Position numbers and translations under genes: made by a program | The notes under the pieces: generated by a model | Database searches by the model: none | What the model saw: the letters and a program-made list of their open reading frames with translations, nothing else | What the model was told of the DNA's origin: nothing | Assembly: GCA_041554435.1 (NCBI GenBank) | Contig: JBFFLX010000093.1 | Coordinates: 1-13,972 of the forward strand | Source of the DNA: BM524 sp041554435 | Lineage (GTDB): Bacteria > Bacteroidota > Bacteroidia > Bacteroidales > F082 | Direction: 5' to 3' | Length of the DNA: 13,972 bases | In this document: positions 1-8,583 of the stretch, one piece after another | How positions within the stretch are numbered: the first letter of the stretch is position 1 | How the letters are laid out: every line of letters starts with the position of its first letter

Positions 1-16
1 ATTCACCAATTACTAA

Positions 17-24
17 TATCTTTG
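17..24 (+). promoter_or_regulatory. Possible Bacteroidota -7 promoter element for the AGE-family gene
   Basis: TATCTTTG matches the Bacteroidetes -7 consensus TAnnTTTG exactly and lies 16 bases before the ATG at 41. Initiation about 7 bases downstream would give a leader of only about 10 bases. The matching -33 TTTG element would lie at or beyond the left edge of the window and cannot be checked. In AT-rich DNA such an octamer can occur by chance. Confidence 0.3.
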
Positions 25-40
25 TTAAAACTTTATTCAA

Positions 41-1822
41 ATGACAAAGATTTACTTTTTAGGAATATCAGCAGCACTTTTATTATTAGTTAGCCAGACA
101 ACAATTGCTCAGTATCAGGTTAAGAGTCAGTTCATAAATAATCCGGAACTATTAATAGACTATGTAAATGACTGCGCTGCGTTTTGGGAGGGTGTGCATG
201 ATGATACTTATGGAGGTTTTTTTGTTGAAGTTGGAAAAACCGGAAACATATTGGATAATAATAAAAAGAGTTTGGTTTCCGAATCACGCGATGCTTATGG
301 CTTTGCCAAAGCCTTTATGCTTACCGGTAATATCGATTATTTAAACTACTCCCATTCAGCCTTACAGTTTATGTACGATCATCTTTGGGACTCTCAATAC
401 GGAGGTTGGTACAGAAGGTGTAACAGAGTTGGAAGTTCTCCCTATACTGGAGAGAAAACTGCCTTCGACCAACATTATGCCTTGCTTGGAATTACGGCTT
501 ATTACGAGGCTACTAACTCTTCTGCTGATAAGCAAATGCTCGACTATGGGTATAACTTTATTGAGGAAAATCTTTGGGATAATAGTTTGACTTATTTTGG
601 TTACTATGATCAAGTAAATCGTGACGGTAGTCAGGCAGAAAATAAAAGTTTCAACGCAACTGTAGATGCCATTACAACTCATTTATACAATTTATATCTT
701 ATTACTAATGAGATAAAATACAGAGACAGATTAATTGACATGGAAAGCAATATACAGGAGCATTTTATTCCAAGTTTGGCAAAGCAGGAAATAGGTTTTG
801 CTGAAATGTATAATTCCATTTGGATGGAAAATAGTGGAGAAAAAAGAACCATTATGGGCCATGTGTTAAAAACAGGATGGTGTATGGGGAGGATATATCG
901 GTTAAATAATGATCAGAATACTTTACTTGCTGCTAAAACTTTTATTCAAAATGTGTTGGATAAAGGTTATGATTATAAGTACGGAGGGCCATATAAAGAT
1001 TATGATCGCACAACAGGCGAAATGTATATGTATGGCGCTCAGGATACTGCAAAGGCATGGTGGCAAATGGAGCAGGCTGTTACTTCGGGCTTTTTACTTT
1101 ATGAAATTACAACTGAAGATAAGTATTTAAAAATGGCCGATGAAAGCCTGGATTTCTTTATGAATTATTTTGTTGATCCTGTTTATGGAGAAATTTATGC
1201 CGACAGAAATCGGAAAGGAGGCAAGGTACCTGGTTGGGATGAAAACAAAGGCAGTGAGTGGAAAGCCGCCTATCATAGTATTGAAACCGCCTATTACTCA
1301 TACTTATATTCAAAACTTTTAATTAAAAAAGAAGCCGTTACTTTGTACTATAAGTTTGATCCTGTTTCTGGGGAAAGGGTATTAAATATGAATCCATTAG
1401 CCATTGATTTTAGTAAACTAAAAATTGATAATGTTATGCTAAATGGGGCTGTTTACTCAAATTATAATTCTAACGAACGAACCCTCACAATTCCTACAGA
1501 TATGGGAGGTGTGTTCGCTGTTTCATATAAACTTACATCATCGCCATATGGAGTTGAGGAAAATAATATTTTAAAGATTGCAAAAGTTTATCCAAATCCA
1601 TCACATGGAGTGGTGAATATAGAATTTGAATTATCAAAAACTACTTATGTAGAAATAAGTGTATATAATTCAATGGGTCAAAAAGTAGACATATTGGAAA
1701 AAGGAATATTAAATACAGGAATTAATAAACTTTATTGGTCAAGCAATAAAAGTAAAGGTTTGTACTATATTGTTTTACTTATTGACGGACAACGATCTGT
1801 AAATAAAATCGTGCTAAATTAA
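41..1822 (+). CDS. Secreted AGE-family (N-acylglucosamine 2-epimerase-like) protein with T9SS sorting domain
   Basis: This 593-aa protein starts with a signal peptide (residues 1-24, ending TTIAQ). Residues about 30-430 resemble the (alpha/alpha)6 barrel of the AGE/cellobiose 2-epimerase/YihS superfamily, which epimerises or isomerises sugars at C2. Three histidines sit in the expected contexts: H214 in TTHLYNLYL, H274 in MGHVLKTGW and H412 in AAYHSIETAY. An AKAWWQMEQ stretch near 338-345 matches the family's WW..AE region. A linker or beta domain covers about 430-505. Residues 512-593 (KVYPNP...GLYYIVLLIDG...KIVLN) are a type A T9SS C-terminal sorting domain, so the protein is predicted to reach the outer membrane surface or the medium. 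Characterised AGE enzymes are usually cytosolic, so export is unusual. The substrate cannot be told from sequence. There is no Shine-Dalgarno. The stop overlaps the stop of the convergent DUF5684 gene. Confidence 0.85.
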   Translation: MTKIYFLGISAALLLLVSQTTIAQYQVKSQFINNPELLIDYVNDCAAFWEGVHDDTYGGFFVEVGKTGNILDNNKKSLVSESRDAYGFAKAFMLTGNIDYLNYSHSALQFMYDHLWDSQYGGWYRRCNRVGSSPYTGEKTAFDQHYALLGITAYYEATNSSADKQMLDYGYNFIEENLWDNSLTYFGYYDQVNRDGSQAENKSFNATVDAITTHLYNLYLITNEIKYRDRLIDMESNIQEHFIPSLAKQEIGFAEMYNSIWMENSGEKRTIMGHVLKTGWCMGRIYRLNNDQNTLLAAKTFIQNVLDKGYDYKYGGPYKDYDRTTGEMYMYGAQDTAKAWWQMEQAVTSGFLLYEITTEDKYLKMADESLDFFMNYFVDPVYGEIYADRNRKGGKVPGWDENKGSEWKAAYHSIETAYYSYLYSKLLIKKEAVTLYYKFDPVSGERVLNMNPLAIDFSKLKIDNVMLNGAVYSNYNSNERTLTIPTDMGGVFAVSYKLTSSPYGVEENNILKIAKVYPNPSHGVVNIEFELSKTTYVEISVYNSMGQKVDILEKGILNTGINKLYWSSNKSKGLYYIVLLIDGQRSVNKIVLN

Positions 1823-2193
1823 AGCGGCAAATTAGCATTTCCTGCCGGACCTTTATATTCATAATTTCCAAAGGCAAGCATGGGATAAAAAATTATTCCA
1901 AGAAAAATTAATCCCAGAGTAAAGCCTTCATTCTGTCCAAAACTTTTTGATAATAAGTTTATCACCCAAATGCCAAAAATAAAATTTACTACTGGAATAA
2001 ACATTAGCAATAACCACCACCATGGTTTTCCTACAATTTCCAGAAGAACAATGAAGTTGTAAAATGGGATTAAAACTGCCCATCCCGGTTTACCGGCTTT
2101 TTCATAAATACGCCATTGTGCTGCTATATAAATAACAGCCAAAACAACAATAAAGATTACCATATTGCTGCTAAAATAATCATCTTGATACAT
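1819..2193 (-). CDS. DUF5684 family small membrane protein
   Basis: This 124-aa protein has about four hydrophobic segments (residues about 9-29, 36-53, 57-78 and 90-108). The connecting motifs EKAGKPGWAVLIPFYN, VGKPWWW and the C-terminal NYEYKGP are the hallmarks of DUF5684, a family of unknown function common in Bacteroidota and sometimes labelled signal peptidase I-like. No Ser-Lys catalytic dyad of a signal peptidase is apparent. It starts at ATG 2193, 60 bases after the acetoacetyl-CoA synthetase stop on the same strand, so it may be co-transcribed with that gene. I see no convincing promoter in the gap. Its stop lies in a TTAA shared with the stop of the rightward AGE-family gene. The location is the inner membrane. 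The function is unknown. Confidence 0.8.
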   Translation of the reverse strand: MYQDDYFSSNMVIFIVVLAVIYIAAQWRIYEKAGKPGWAVLIPFYNFIVLLEIVGKPWWWLLLMFIPVVNFIFGIWVINLLSKSFGQNEGFTLGLIFLGIIFYPMLAFGNYEYKGPAGNANLPL

Positions 2194-2253
2194 AATATTA
2201 GTTTTTAATTAGTATTTAAAACGGTATTTTTCTGAATAATAAAATTAAGATAA

Positions 2254-4194
2254 CTATTCAAGAATACCAACAAATTCATCCAAACATTCGGCATTGGCCA
2301 GGGCATCTTTATTTTTCACTTCCAGTCCGTGAATAATTTTCTTCACAGCAACCTCAACTTTTTTACCATTAATCGTATAAGGTATATCTTTTACTTGCTT
2401 GCAAACCGAAGGTACATGCCTTGGGCTGCAATTTTTTCTAATGGAAGATGCTATGGTTTTAATTAAATCTTCATTGAGAGTTATACCTTCTTTAAGTTTT
2501 ACAAATAAAACTACTTGCTCATCACCATCAACTTTATGACCCACAACTACCGAATCTTCTACTTCGGGAATATTTTCCACTACTCGATATATTTCTGCAG
2601 TTCCAATTCTAACTCCCTGAGGATTAAGAGTTGCATCGGACCGACCGAGCATAATAATACCACCATTTTTTGTTATATCAATATAATCTCCATGATGCCA
2701 AATACCCGGGAAAACATCAAAATATGCATCATGATATTTCTTGCCATCTTCATCATTCCAGAAATATATTGGCATGGATGGAAAAGCAGTTTTACATACC
2801 AATTCTCCCTGATCGTCAATTACTGTATTACCTTCATCATCAAAACAATCGATGTCCATTCCCAGACCTTTACATTGTATTTCACCTTTATAAACCGGTA
2901 AAGTAGGACTACCCAAAACAAAACAGGAAATTATATCGGTACCTCCTGCTATTGATGAAAGTTGAACATCTTTTTTCCAGTCTCTGTAAACATATTCGAA
3001 ACTCTCATCACTCAGGGGAGAACCTGTGGATGCAATTACTTTGAGATTTTTAAAATCGGAAATCTCCTTTGGTTTAACACCAGCTGCTTCCAGAGAAGCA
3101 ATATATTTTGCGCTTGTTCCAAAGAAATCTATGTTTAATTCATCCGCCATTTTTAAGAGGGCATCAGGCGCAGGATAAAATGGATTTCCATCGTAAAGGA
3201 CTAATGTTGCACCCAAAGCAAGGCTGCTTATAAACCAATTCCACATCATCCAACCGCAGGTTGTAAAATAAAAAACCCTTTGATCAGAATTAATATTACT
3301 ATGCAGTTTAAGTTCTTTAAGATGCTGAATAAGAGTTCCTCCGGCAGAATGAACTATACTTTTTGGTAGTCCGGTTGTTCCGGAAGAATACATGATGTAT
3401 AGAGGATGGCCGAAATCAAGCTGTTCGAAGACCAATTCCTCATCAGTTGGCTTAAGTAGATCTTCAAATAAAATGGCATTATCAATTGATTGAGTATTTA
3501 CATTTGAAGTATAATCGACTAAAATAACGTTTTGCACCGAAGGCAGGCTTGTTAAAATACCCTTTAACTTTTCCAGTGAATCGAAGGCTTTACCTTTATA
3601 AAAGTATCCGTCGGCGGCAATAATAAATTTTGGCTCTATTTGACTAAACCTATCGAGTACACCTTTTATTCCAAAATCAGGTGAGGTAGACGACCAGATG
3701 GCTCCAATACTGCTGGCAGCCAGCATAGCAATAATAGTTTCAGGCATATTGGGCATGAAAGCAGCAACCCGATCACCTTTTTTTAATCCTAACTTTTTAA
3801 ATGATGCAGCAAGACATTTTACTTTTTCATATAGTTCAGAATAAGTAAGTTCTTGTTTAACGGAATCTTCTCCACGAAAGATAATGGCTTTATGATTGTC
3901 TCTTCTTTGTAAGAGATTTTCAGCAAAGTTAAGTTTTGCACCCTTAAACCATTTTGCTCCGGGCATTAGTTTTGGGTTGTCAACAACTTCAGTAAAATTA
4001 GATGATGATTTTATATCACAAAATTCCCAAACTTCTTTCCAAAACAATGAAGTATTTTCTGTACTCCACTTATGTATTGTATTATATGAATCGTTAGATA
4101 GGGAATATTTATTTGCGATTTTTGAAGAAAAAGCCTGCATATTAGAGTTTTGCTTGGTTTCTTCAGTAGGCTTCCAAAGTAAATTAGTTGTCAT
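2254..4194 (-). CDS. aacS: Acetoacetyl-CoA synthetase (acetoacetate--CoA ligase)
   Basis: This is an ANL-superfamily adenylate-forming enzyme expected to convert acetoacetate, ATP and CoA into acetoacetyl-CoA, AMP and pyrophosphate in the cytosol, so that ketone-body-type carbon can enter acyl-CoA metabolism. Counting from the longest frame (653 aa, ATG at 4215), an ACAS_N-type region lies at about 45-100, the A3 motif YSSGTTGLPK at 276-285, the A8-type hinge GRSDATLNPQG at 524-534, and the catalytic lysine at K618 in NGKK. The FWNDEDGKKYHDAYF and GRSDATLNPQGVR signatures and the total length favour AacS over acetyl-CoA synthetase. I chose the ATG at 4194 (646 aa, MTTNLLWKPTEE) because family members usually begin a few residues before LW.P. 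The ATG at 4215 is also possible. The complement holds TTTG (4265-4268), 20 bases, then TATTTATTTG (4235-4244), a loose promoter match. Confidence 0.9.
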   Translation of the reverse strand: MTTNLLWKPTEETKQNSNMQAFSSKIANKYSLSNDSYNTIHKWSTENTSLFWKEVWEFCDIKSSSNFTEVVDNPKLMPGAKWFKGAKLNFAENLLQRRDNHKAIIFRGEDSVKQELTYSELYEKVKCLAASFKKLGLKKGDRVAAFMPNMPETIIAMLAASSIGAIWSSTSPDFGIKGVLDRFSQIEPKFIIAADGYFYKGKAFDSLEKLKGILTSLPSVQNVILVDYTSNVNTQSIDNAILFEDLLKPTDEELVFEQLDFGHPLYIMYSSGTTGLPKSIVHSAGGTLIQHLKELKLHSNINSDQRVFYFTTCGWMMWNWFISSLALGATLVLYDGNPFYPAPDALLKMADELNIDFFGTSAKYIASLEAAGVKPKEISDFKNLKVIASTGSPLSDESFEYVYRDWKKDVQLSSIAGGTDIISCFVLGSPTLPVYKGEIQCKGLGMDIDCFDDEGNTVIDDQGELVCKTAFPSMPIYFWNDEDGKKYHDAYFDVFPGIWHHGDYIDITKNGGIIMLGRSDATLNPQGVRIGTAEIYRVVENIPEVEDSVVVGHKVDGDEQVVLFVKLKEGITLNEDLIKTIASSIRKNCSPRHVPSVCKQVKDIPYTINGKKVEVAVKKIIHGLEVKNKDALANAECLDEFVGILE

Positions 4195-4276
4195 TTTTAT
4201 GTTTCTTTTTTTCATTTAAATTGGCTACAATTTACAAATAAATAGGGAATTCATATATTCGCCACAAATTATTTAA

Positions 4277-5092
4277 ATGAATAAATTTTCTCCTTTTAAA
4301 ACCAGATCACTGTATTTTGTTGCCGTGGTGTATCTAGTTGCTTTTCTTATTGCAGCAATATGCATTTATCTGCTTCCTTTTTCCATCTTGATTAACACTT
4401 TGTATGCCGACCTTGCGGCTACTTTGATAGTGTTTGTTTTCAGCAGGCTTTATAAAAATTCGAGTATATACGATCCTTACTGGAGTGTTGCTCCAATATT
4501 GATTTTGGCATTTTGGCTTATAAATTTCGGGAAGTCTTTTTCTGATTTTAGGGAGATGCTGATATTTATTCTTGTTTTATGGTGGGGTTCCCGTTTAACA
4601 TGGAACTGGATATTGCGATGGAATGGATTGAAAGATGAAGATTTCAGATATGTTGATTTAAAAAAGTCCAAAGGAATTATTGCCTTTACCCTCGACTTTA
4701 TGGGGATACATTTTTTCCCAACATTGATAGTTTTTGTGGGTTTATTGCCTGTTTATCATGTTATTGCAGACAAAACCACATCCTTTAACTATATCGATGT
4801 TCTTGCAGTTATTTTAACTGTTGTAGCCATACTTATAGAAACTATAGCCGATAATCAATTGCGTGAATTTAAACGAAATAATAACAGTGGCAGGCTGAGA
4901 ACCGGATTATGGAAATATGTAAAATATCCTAATTACCTTGGTGAAAATTTATTTTGGTGGGGACTATTTTTGTTTGCATTGGCGGCATCCTCTGACAACT
5001 GGTCATTGATTTTTGCTCCAATTTCGATGAACCTCCTCTTTATTTTTATAAGTATTCCTATGATGAAGAAACGTTTATCAAAAAGAAAATAA
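4277..5092 (+). CDS. DUF1295 family multi-pass membrane protein (steroid 5-alpha-reductase-like)
   Basis: This 271-aa protein has about seven or eight hydrophobic segments (about 12-36, 42-57, 71-88, 93-112, 133-158, 172-190, 222-238, 243-262). It carries family motifs: SIYDPYWSVAP at 63-73, RLTWNW with DEDFRY at 106-125, and the C-terminal GLWKYVKYPNYLGENLFWW at 210-228. That last block is the signature of DUF1295 and of the related steroid 5-alpha-reductase and isoprenylcysteine methyltransferase superfamily, where the corresponding region binds the cofactor. A lipid-modifying reductase or methyltransferase role in the inner membrane is inference, and the substrate is unknown. The gene diverges from the acetoacetyl-CoA synthetase across about 60 to 80 bases that must hold both promoters. 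Its TAA stop directly abuts the stop of the convergent 777-aa protein gene. Confidence 0.8.
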   Translation: MNKFSPFKTRSLYFVAVVYLVAFLIAAICIYLLPFSILINTLYADLAATLIVFVFSRLYKNSSIYDPYWSVAPILILAFWLINFGKSFSDFREMLIFILVLWWGSRLTWNWILRWNGLKDEDFRYVDLKKSKGIIAFTLDFMGIHFFPTLIVFVGLLPVYHVIADKTTSFNYIDVLAVILTVVAILIETIADNQLREFKRNNNSGRLRTGLWKYVKYPNYLGENLFWWGLFLFALAASSDNWSLIFAPISMNLLFIFISIPMMKKRLSKRK

Positions 5093-7426
5093 TTATTTCA
5101 CCTCAATAATTTTATTGATAACTGAAGTGCTTCCATCCTGATTAATAATGCTAACAGAAATTTCAAATTTTCCTGTCTCATCTGAGGTATAAAATGAAAA
5201 GCGATTATCGTTGCTGCTGTTAATTTCAATCGATTTATTGTAAATAGTATTGGCAAAATATGGTTGTTGCAACGGAATATTATCGTCGTTAAAATTTGGA
5301 TACACAAAAAATGTAGAGGGGCTGGCAGTAATATATTTTAAAAATACCGTTTCATTGGGAAGCCGCATGCCTCCAAAATCTCCGGCTTTTGTAGTTATCA
5401 TAATAATGCCTTTATATTCTTTGCTGCCTAAAGTATATGGCTTTGTAATTACTTCAATTTTTTTAACTTTTAGGGGGTTTAATTTCATTAATTCATCAAT
5501 ATCGAATATTACCAGATTATCAATTAGTATAAGAGGTTGGTCATATTGAGTTTCAGTTCTGTCGTTTAAAACATTTATAACCATTTTACCTTTGTTAATA
5601 CGGGCAGAAACGTAAGTAACAATTTCATTTAGCACTTCCTGCATGCTTGCAAGTTCGATATAATCGCTTAATAAAATTGATGTTTGAGGATTTTGGAAAG
5701 GAAAAGGAATAGTGTCGATGGCAACATCTTCGCTTTTTACTACTTTTTTAAATTTATAATTAACTTGTTTATTTCTATACAATGATAGTATGAAATCAAA
5801 ATTTGAACTGTCTGCCTGTACAGGATAATCAATAAATTTTGGAAACCTTGTGGAGAAGTCGTTATTTACTATAATTTCTGCATCAACATTATCAATACTA
5901 TCCAGTGTTAATCCCACATCATAAATGCCTTGTAATTGGTTTAAAGAAAAGATAAAATTACCGGCAGCATCGGTTTCATAAGTATGTAATTGTGGAGTTT
6001 CTCCTAATACAGATGCATAAATAGTTCGATTTACCAGAGGTTCCGTAGTAGCCTTTTTTATTAACTTGCCACTTATCGACAAATCCCGGATCTCAGCCAC
6101 TTTATCCATAGCAGTAATACTTGATTTGTTTTCATTTTTTGAAGAAATGATATCTTTAAAGGAATCACTACTAAATTCTTCCCGATTTAACATAAAACTC
6201 AAAGAAAGTTGCTTTTTGAACCTGCTGTCGACAACTTGGTCAAAGTTGCAGTACGTATTTAAAATCAATGGGTTATACATTATTTCGGCTGGGAAACTAT
6301 TATTTTTTGCAGGAGCCTTTTTTCTAACGTTTATAATTACGTTATCACCTGAACTAAGGCCCATTATCTCAAAGTCAACTTTTTCTCTCTTTGAGAAATA
6401 ATTTTCACCTATTATAGAAAAGGCTTCATTTGATTCTTCTTGATTGGCATAAAATGGTAAAACTGATAATATTTGATCATCATTATCGGCCACTATCATA
6501 TAATTTACCGATTCTGGAAGAACTAAGTTTCTGAATTTAATATGTGTAATTGTATCAATTATTATGATGTCCTTAAAATCATATATTGTTTTATCACTTC
6601 CAATAAAATAAACCCTTAATTGAGAATTTATATCATAGCCACTTTGAATTATCTCTGCTTCTGCAGATTCATAATCAAATTTTGTGATTAATCCTTTGGG
6701 TTTAACATCCTCAAGTTTAACGAAAATGGAGTCGTTATTCGTAAGATAAACTTTTAATGAATATTTATCTTCGGGTTCAGGAATAAAGGAGAAACTACCC
6801 AGACCATTTTCATAAAATTCAATATTACAAATGCTGTCATTGTTGTTATTTACAATCAGACTCTCTTTTACGTTTTTTAAAAAATGCTCATTAAAAAGCA
6901 CAGCACCATCGTTTTTAATATTAGCGATAAGGTTTTTATTTTGAGTTGAAATTATTATTGGTTGAGAATATTTACCATAATAATTATCTACTTTTCTCTC
7001 AGGGTTAATAATTGTAAGATGTTTGTAAAAAAATGTTTCGGCTGCCTGATTACGCATATACCTGGTATAGGCACGCAAATAATAATTCCCCGACAGTAAA
7101 CCTTCCGGTATACTAATACTTCCCTGTGTTTTTCCATCTATTAATTTGTATTTTGCTTTTGCAAAACTTAAATCGTCTTTAAATATTTCCAGATAAAGTA
7201 CTTTGCTTAGATCTGTATCAGACTTATTATCAATAAAAACGTTTGCCGTAAATATAATTTCTTCCCCCGTGAGGTAGAAGTTTCTATCGCTAATTAGAAT
7301 TACTTTTTCCTTGGGTAAATCACCATCATCTGTAATATTATAATTTATGGCATTTACAAAATTTGATATCATTACGACAAAAATTAACGACATCACAAAT
7401 TTTATGTTAATAGAATTCTTTTTCAT
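5093..7426 (-). CDS. Exported MG2-domain protein with barrel-less TonB plug-like domain
   Basis: This 777-aa protein has an N-terminal signal segment (residues 1-26, ending NFVNA). Residues about 39-141 look like an alpha-2-macroglobulin MG2-type domain (KVILISDRNFYLTGEEIIFTA then GLLSGNYYLRAYTRYMRN). Residues about 448-510 resemble a carboxypeptidase-regulatory fold (SGKLIKKAT...TDAAGNFIFSL). Residues about 590-682 resemble a TonB receptor plug (LIDNLVI...LKVKKIEVI...YKGIIMITTKAG). Residues about 725-777 (NRFSFYTSDETGKFEI) form a second macroglobulin-like strand set. No 22-strand barrel follows the plug-like part, so it cannot be a transporter by itself. It is the last gene of the four-gene operon, 2 bases after the DUF4249 stop, with a good Shine-Dalgarno. 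I infer a periplasmic or outer-membrane accessory to the receptor. The function is unknown. Confidence 0.75.
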   Translation of the reverse strand: MKKNSINIKFVMSLIFVVMISNFVNAINYNITDDGDLPKEKVILISDRNFYLTGEEIIFTANVFIDNKSDTDLSKVLYLEIFKDDLSFAKAKYKLIDGKTQGSISIPEGLLSGNYYLRAYTRYMRNQAAETFFYKHLTIINPERKVDNYYGKYSQPIIISTQNKNLIANIKNDGAVLFNEHFLKNVKESLIVNNNNDSICNIEFYENGLGSFSFIPEPEDKYSLKVYLTNNDSIFVKLEDVKPKGLITKFDYESAEAEIIQSGYDINSQLRVYFIGSDKTIYDFKDIIIIDTITHIKFRNLVLPESVNYMIVADNDDQILSVLPFYANQEESNEAFSIIGENYFSKREKVDFEIMGLSSGDNVIINVRKKAPAKNNSFPAEIMYNPLILNTYCNFDQVVDSRFKKQLSLSFMLNREEFSSDSFKDIISSKNENKSSITAMDKVAEIRDLSISGKLIKKATTEPLVNRTIYASVLGETPQLHTYETDAAGNFIFSLNQLQGIYDVGLTLDSIDNVDAEIIVNNDFSTRFPKFIDYPVQADSSNFDFILSLYRNKQVNYKFKKVVKSEDVAIDTIPFPFQNPQTSILLSDYIELASMQEVLNEIVTYVSARINKGKMVINVLNDRTETQYDQPLILIDNLVIFDIDELMKLNPLKVKKIEVITKPYTLGSKEYKGIIMITTKAGDFGGMRLPNETVFLKYITASPSTFFVYPNFNDDNIPLQQPYFANTIYNKSIEINSSNDNRFSFYTSDETGKFEISVSIINQDGSTSVINKIIEVK

Positions 7427-7428
7427 AA

Positions 7429-8583
7429 TTAGTCCTCCCAGAATTCAGGTTTAACAATAGTACCACCTCTTTGTCGGCAATCAGCACAAGCCTGACCCGG
7501 TACAGCCCTGTTTCCATCATACAAAATAACATAAATTGGATACAGAACAGGGTCGGTCCAATATAATTCAGTATATTGTTTATAATTTCCTTCGTTAATG
7601 GAACATTCTGAATAGTAAAAAGTAAGGTTAGGGCGATCCACAAATATTCTTGATGAATCGACACTGCTTACAAGAAAATATCCCAATACGGGCTCTTCAT
7701 TATTATTTACATTCCTTATGTTTCCTTGTATTTGATACGGCTGGCGTGAATATAATGCTCCCTGATCGGCATTTTGTTCCTCTAAGGCACTCCAATAGGC
7801 ATATGCTTTTTTACTTATTGTACGCTGTTTAACCTGTAAACTATACCTGATGCTTAATTGGCGCGTTTCAGTACTTACAAAATTCAATGGAAAATTATCT
7901 AACTTTTTGTTGGAAATATTTTCTGTATTAAAAGTGTAAATGCTACTTAAAGAGCGTGTTGTATAGCAATCGTAAAGAGAATCAACGGGTAAAAACCTAT
8001 TTAATTGGCCCGTATAAAACCATTTAATAAAATAGTCAGATTGATAATGATATGTATAGTTTAAACTCCACAAATAATAATTGGTATCAATGGAAGGGGA
8101 TATTGTGCTTACATAAAACTGATATCCCTTCTGTTCATAACCATAATCGTTATTCCCTTTGCTTTCAATTTTGGCTTCTAGTTTGTCAATTAACACGGGG
8201 CTTTTTAAATAATCATATTCAGATTCATATAATTTGCCATCGGGGGTTTGTATTTTAAGTTTGTATTTTTTACCAATCTCTCCTTGCATGCCATTGGCGG
8301 GAGTTTTATATATACCTTCCTCGGCTTCAGTTAAAAATTCCTGATTACCTTCTCCGTCTACAATGGTTAGAGAGCAATTGGTATATGCTGTGTTATCAAT
8401 ATCATTTATTGGAGAAGAAATACTAAGTTTTACAGTATAGGGAGGTGCTTCATTTGTAATTCCTCCATCAACAACTAACGAATTATCATATTTACTTACT
8501 TCAGGCCAGTACTCGTCGATACACGAACTCAGACAAAACAAGCCTAATGTCAGAATTAATAATGTGTATTTACTAGTCGTCAT
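7429..8583 (-). CDS. DUF4249 family lipoprotein, partner of a TonB-dependent receptor
   Basis: This 384-aa protein has a lipoprotein signal peptide with lipobox LSSC (acylated Cys21). The conserved start of the mature part (LVVDGGITNEAPPYTVKLS, about 36-54) and the ending PGQACADCRQRGG...PEFW are typical of DUF4249. This Bacteroidota family is usually encoded next to TonB-dependent receptors and has no established biochemical role. A CxxC pair (C366, C369) and a GG sit near the C-terminus and could bind metal or form a disulfide; that is inference. The ATG at 8583 overlaps the receptor gene by 11 bases, which implies translational coupling, and the stop is 2 bases before the 777-aa protein start. 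It occupies the slot that SusD takes in SusCD pairs, but no SusD signature is seen. Confidence 0.85.
   Translation of the reverse strand: MTTSKYTLLILTLGLFCLSSCIDEYWPEVSKYDNSLVVDGGITNEAPPYTVKLSISSPINDIDNTAYTNCSLTIVDGEGNQEFLTEAEEGIYKTPANGMQGEIGKKYKLKIQTPDGKLYESEYDYLKSPVLIDKLEAKIESKGNNDYGYEQKGYQFYVSTISPSIDTNYYLWSLNYTYHYQSDYFIKWFYTGQLNRFLPVDSLYDCYTTRSLSSIYTFNTENISNKKLDNFPLNFVSTETRQLSIRYSLQVKQRTISKKAYAYWSALEEQNADQGALYSRQPYQIQGNIRNVNNNEEPVLGYFLVSSVDSSRIFVDRPNLTFYYSECSINEGNYKQYTELYWTDPVLYPIYVILYDGNRAVPGQACADCRQRGGTIVKPEFWED
7434..7438 (-). promoter_or_regulatory. Shine-Dalgarno of the 777-aa protein gene
   Basis: GGAGG on the minus strand lies 7 bases before the ATG at 7426, an ideal spacing. It is embedded in the last codons of DUF4249 (Trp-Glu-Asp-stop). 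Other starts in this window lack such a site, as is usual in Bacteroidota, so it may be partly a by-product of the coding sequence. It still supports coupled translation of the two genes. Confidence 0.5.

Noticed and set aside
1812..1847. Overlapping small hairpins (TGCTAA/TTAGCA and CGGCA/TGCCG) at the AGE/DUF5684 junction
   Set aside because: The stems are short, mutually exclusive and not followed by a T-run, so chance is likely.
2515..2901. Open frame of 128 codons on the plus strand
   Set aside because: It lies fully antisense to the conserved C-terminal half of the acetoacetyl-CoA synthetase and its translation resembles no protein family.
5103..5118. Perfect inverted repeat TCAATAA/TTATTGA near the convergent stops at 5092/5093
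   Set aside because: The arms are AT-only apart from one pair, the loop is 2 bases, it is inside coding sequence and no T-run follows directly. It is too weak to call a terminator.
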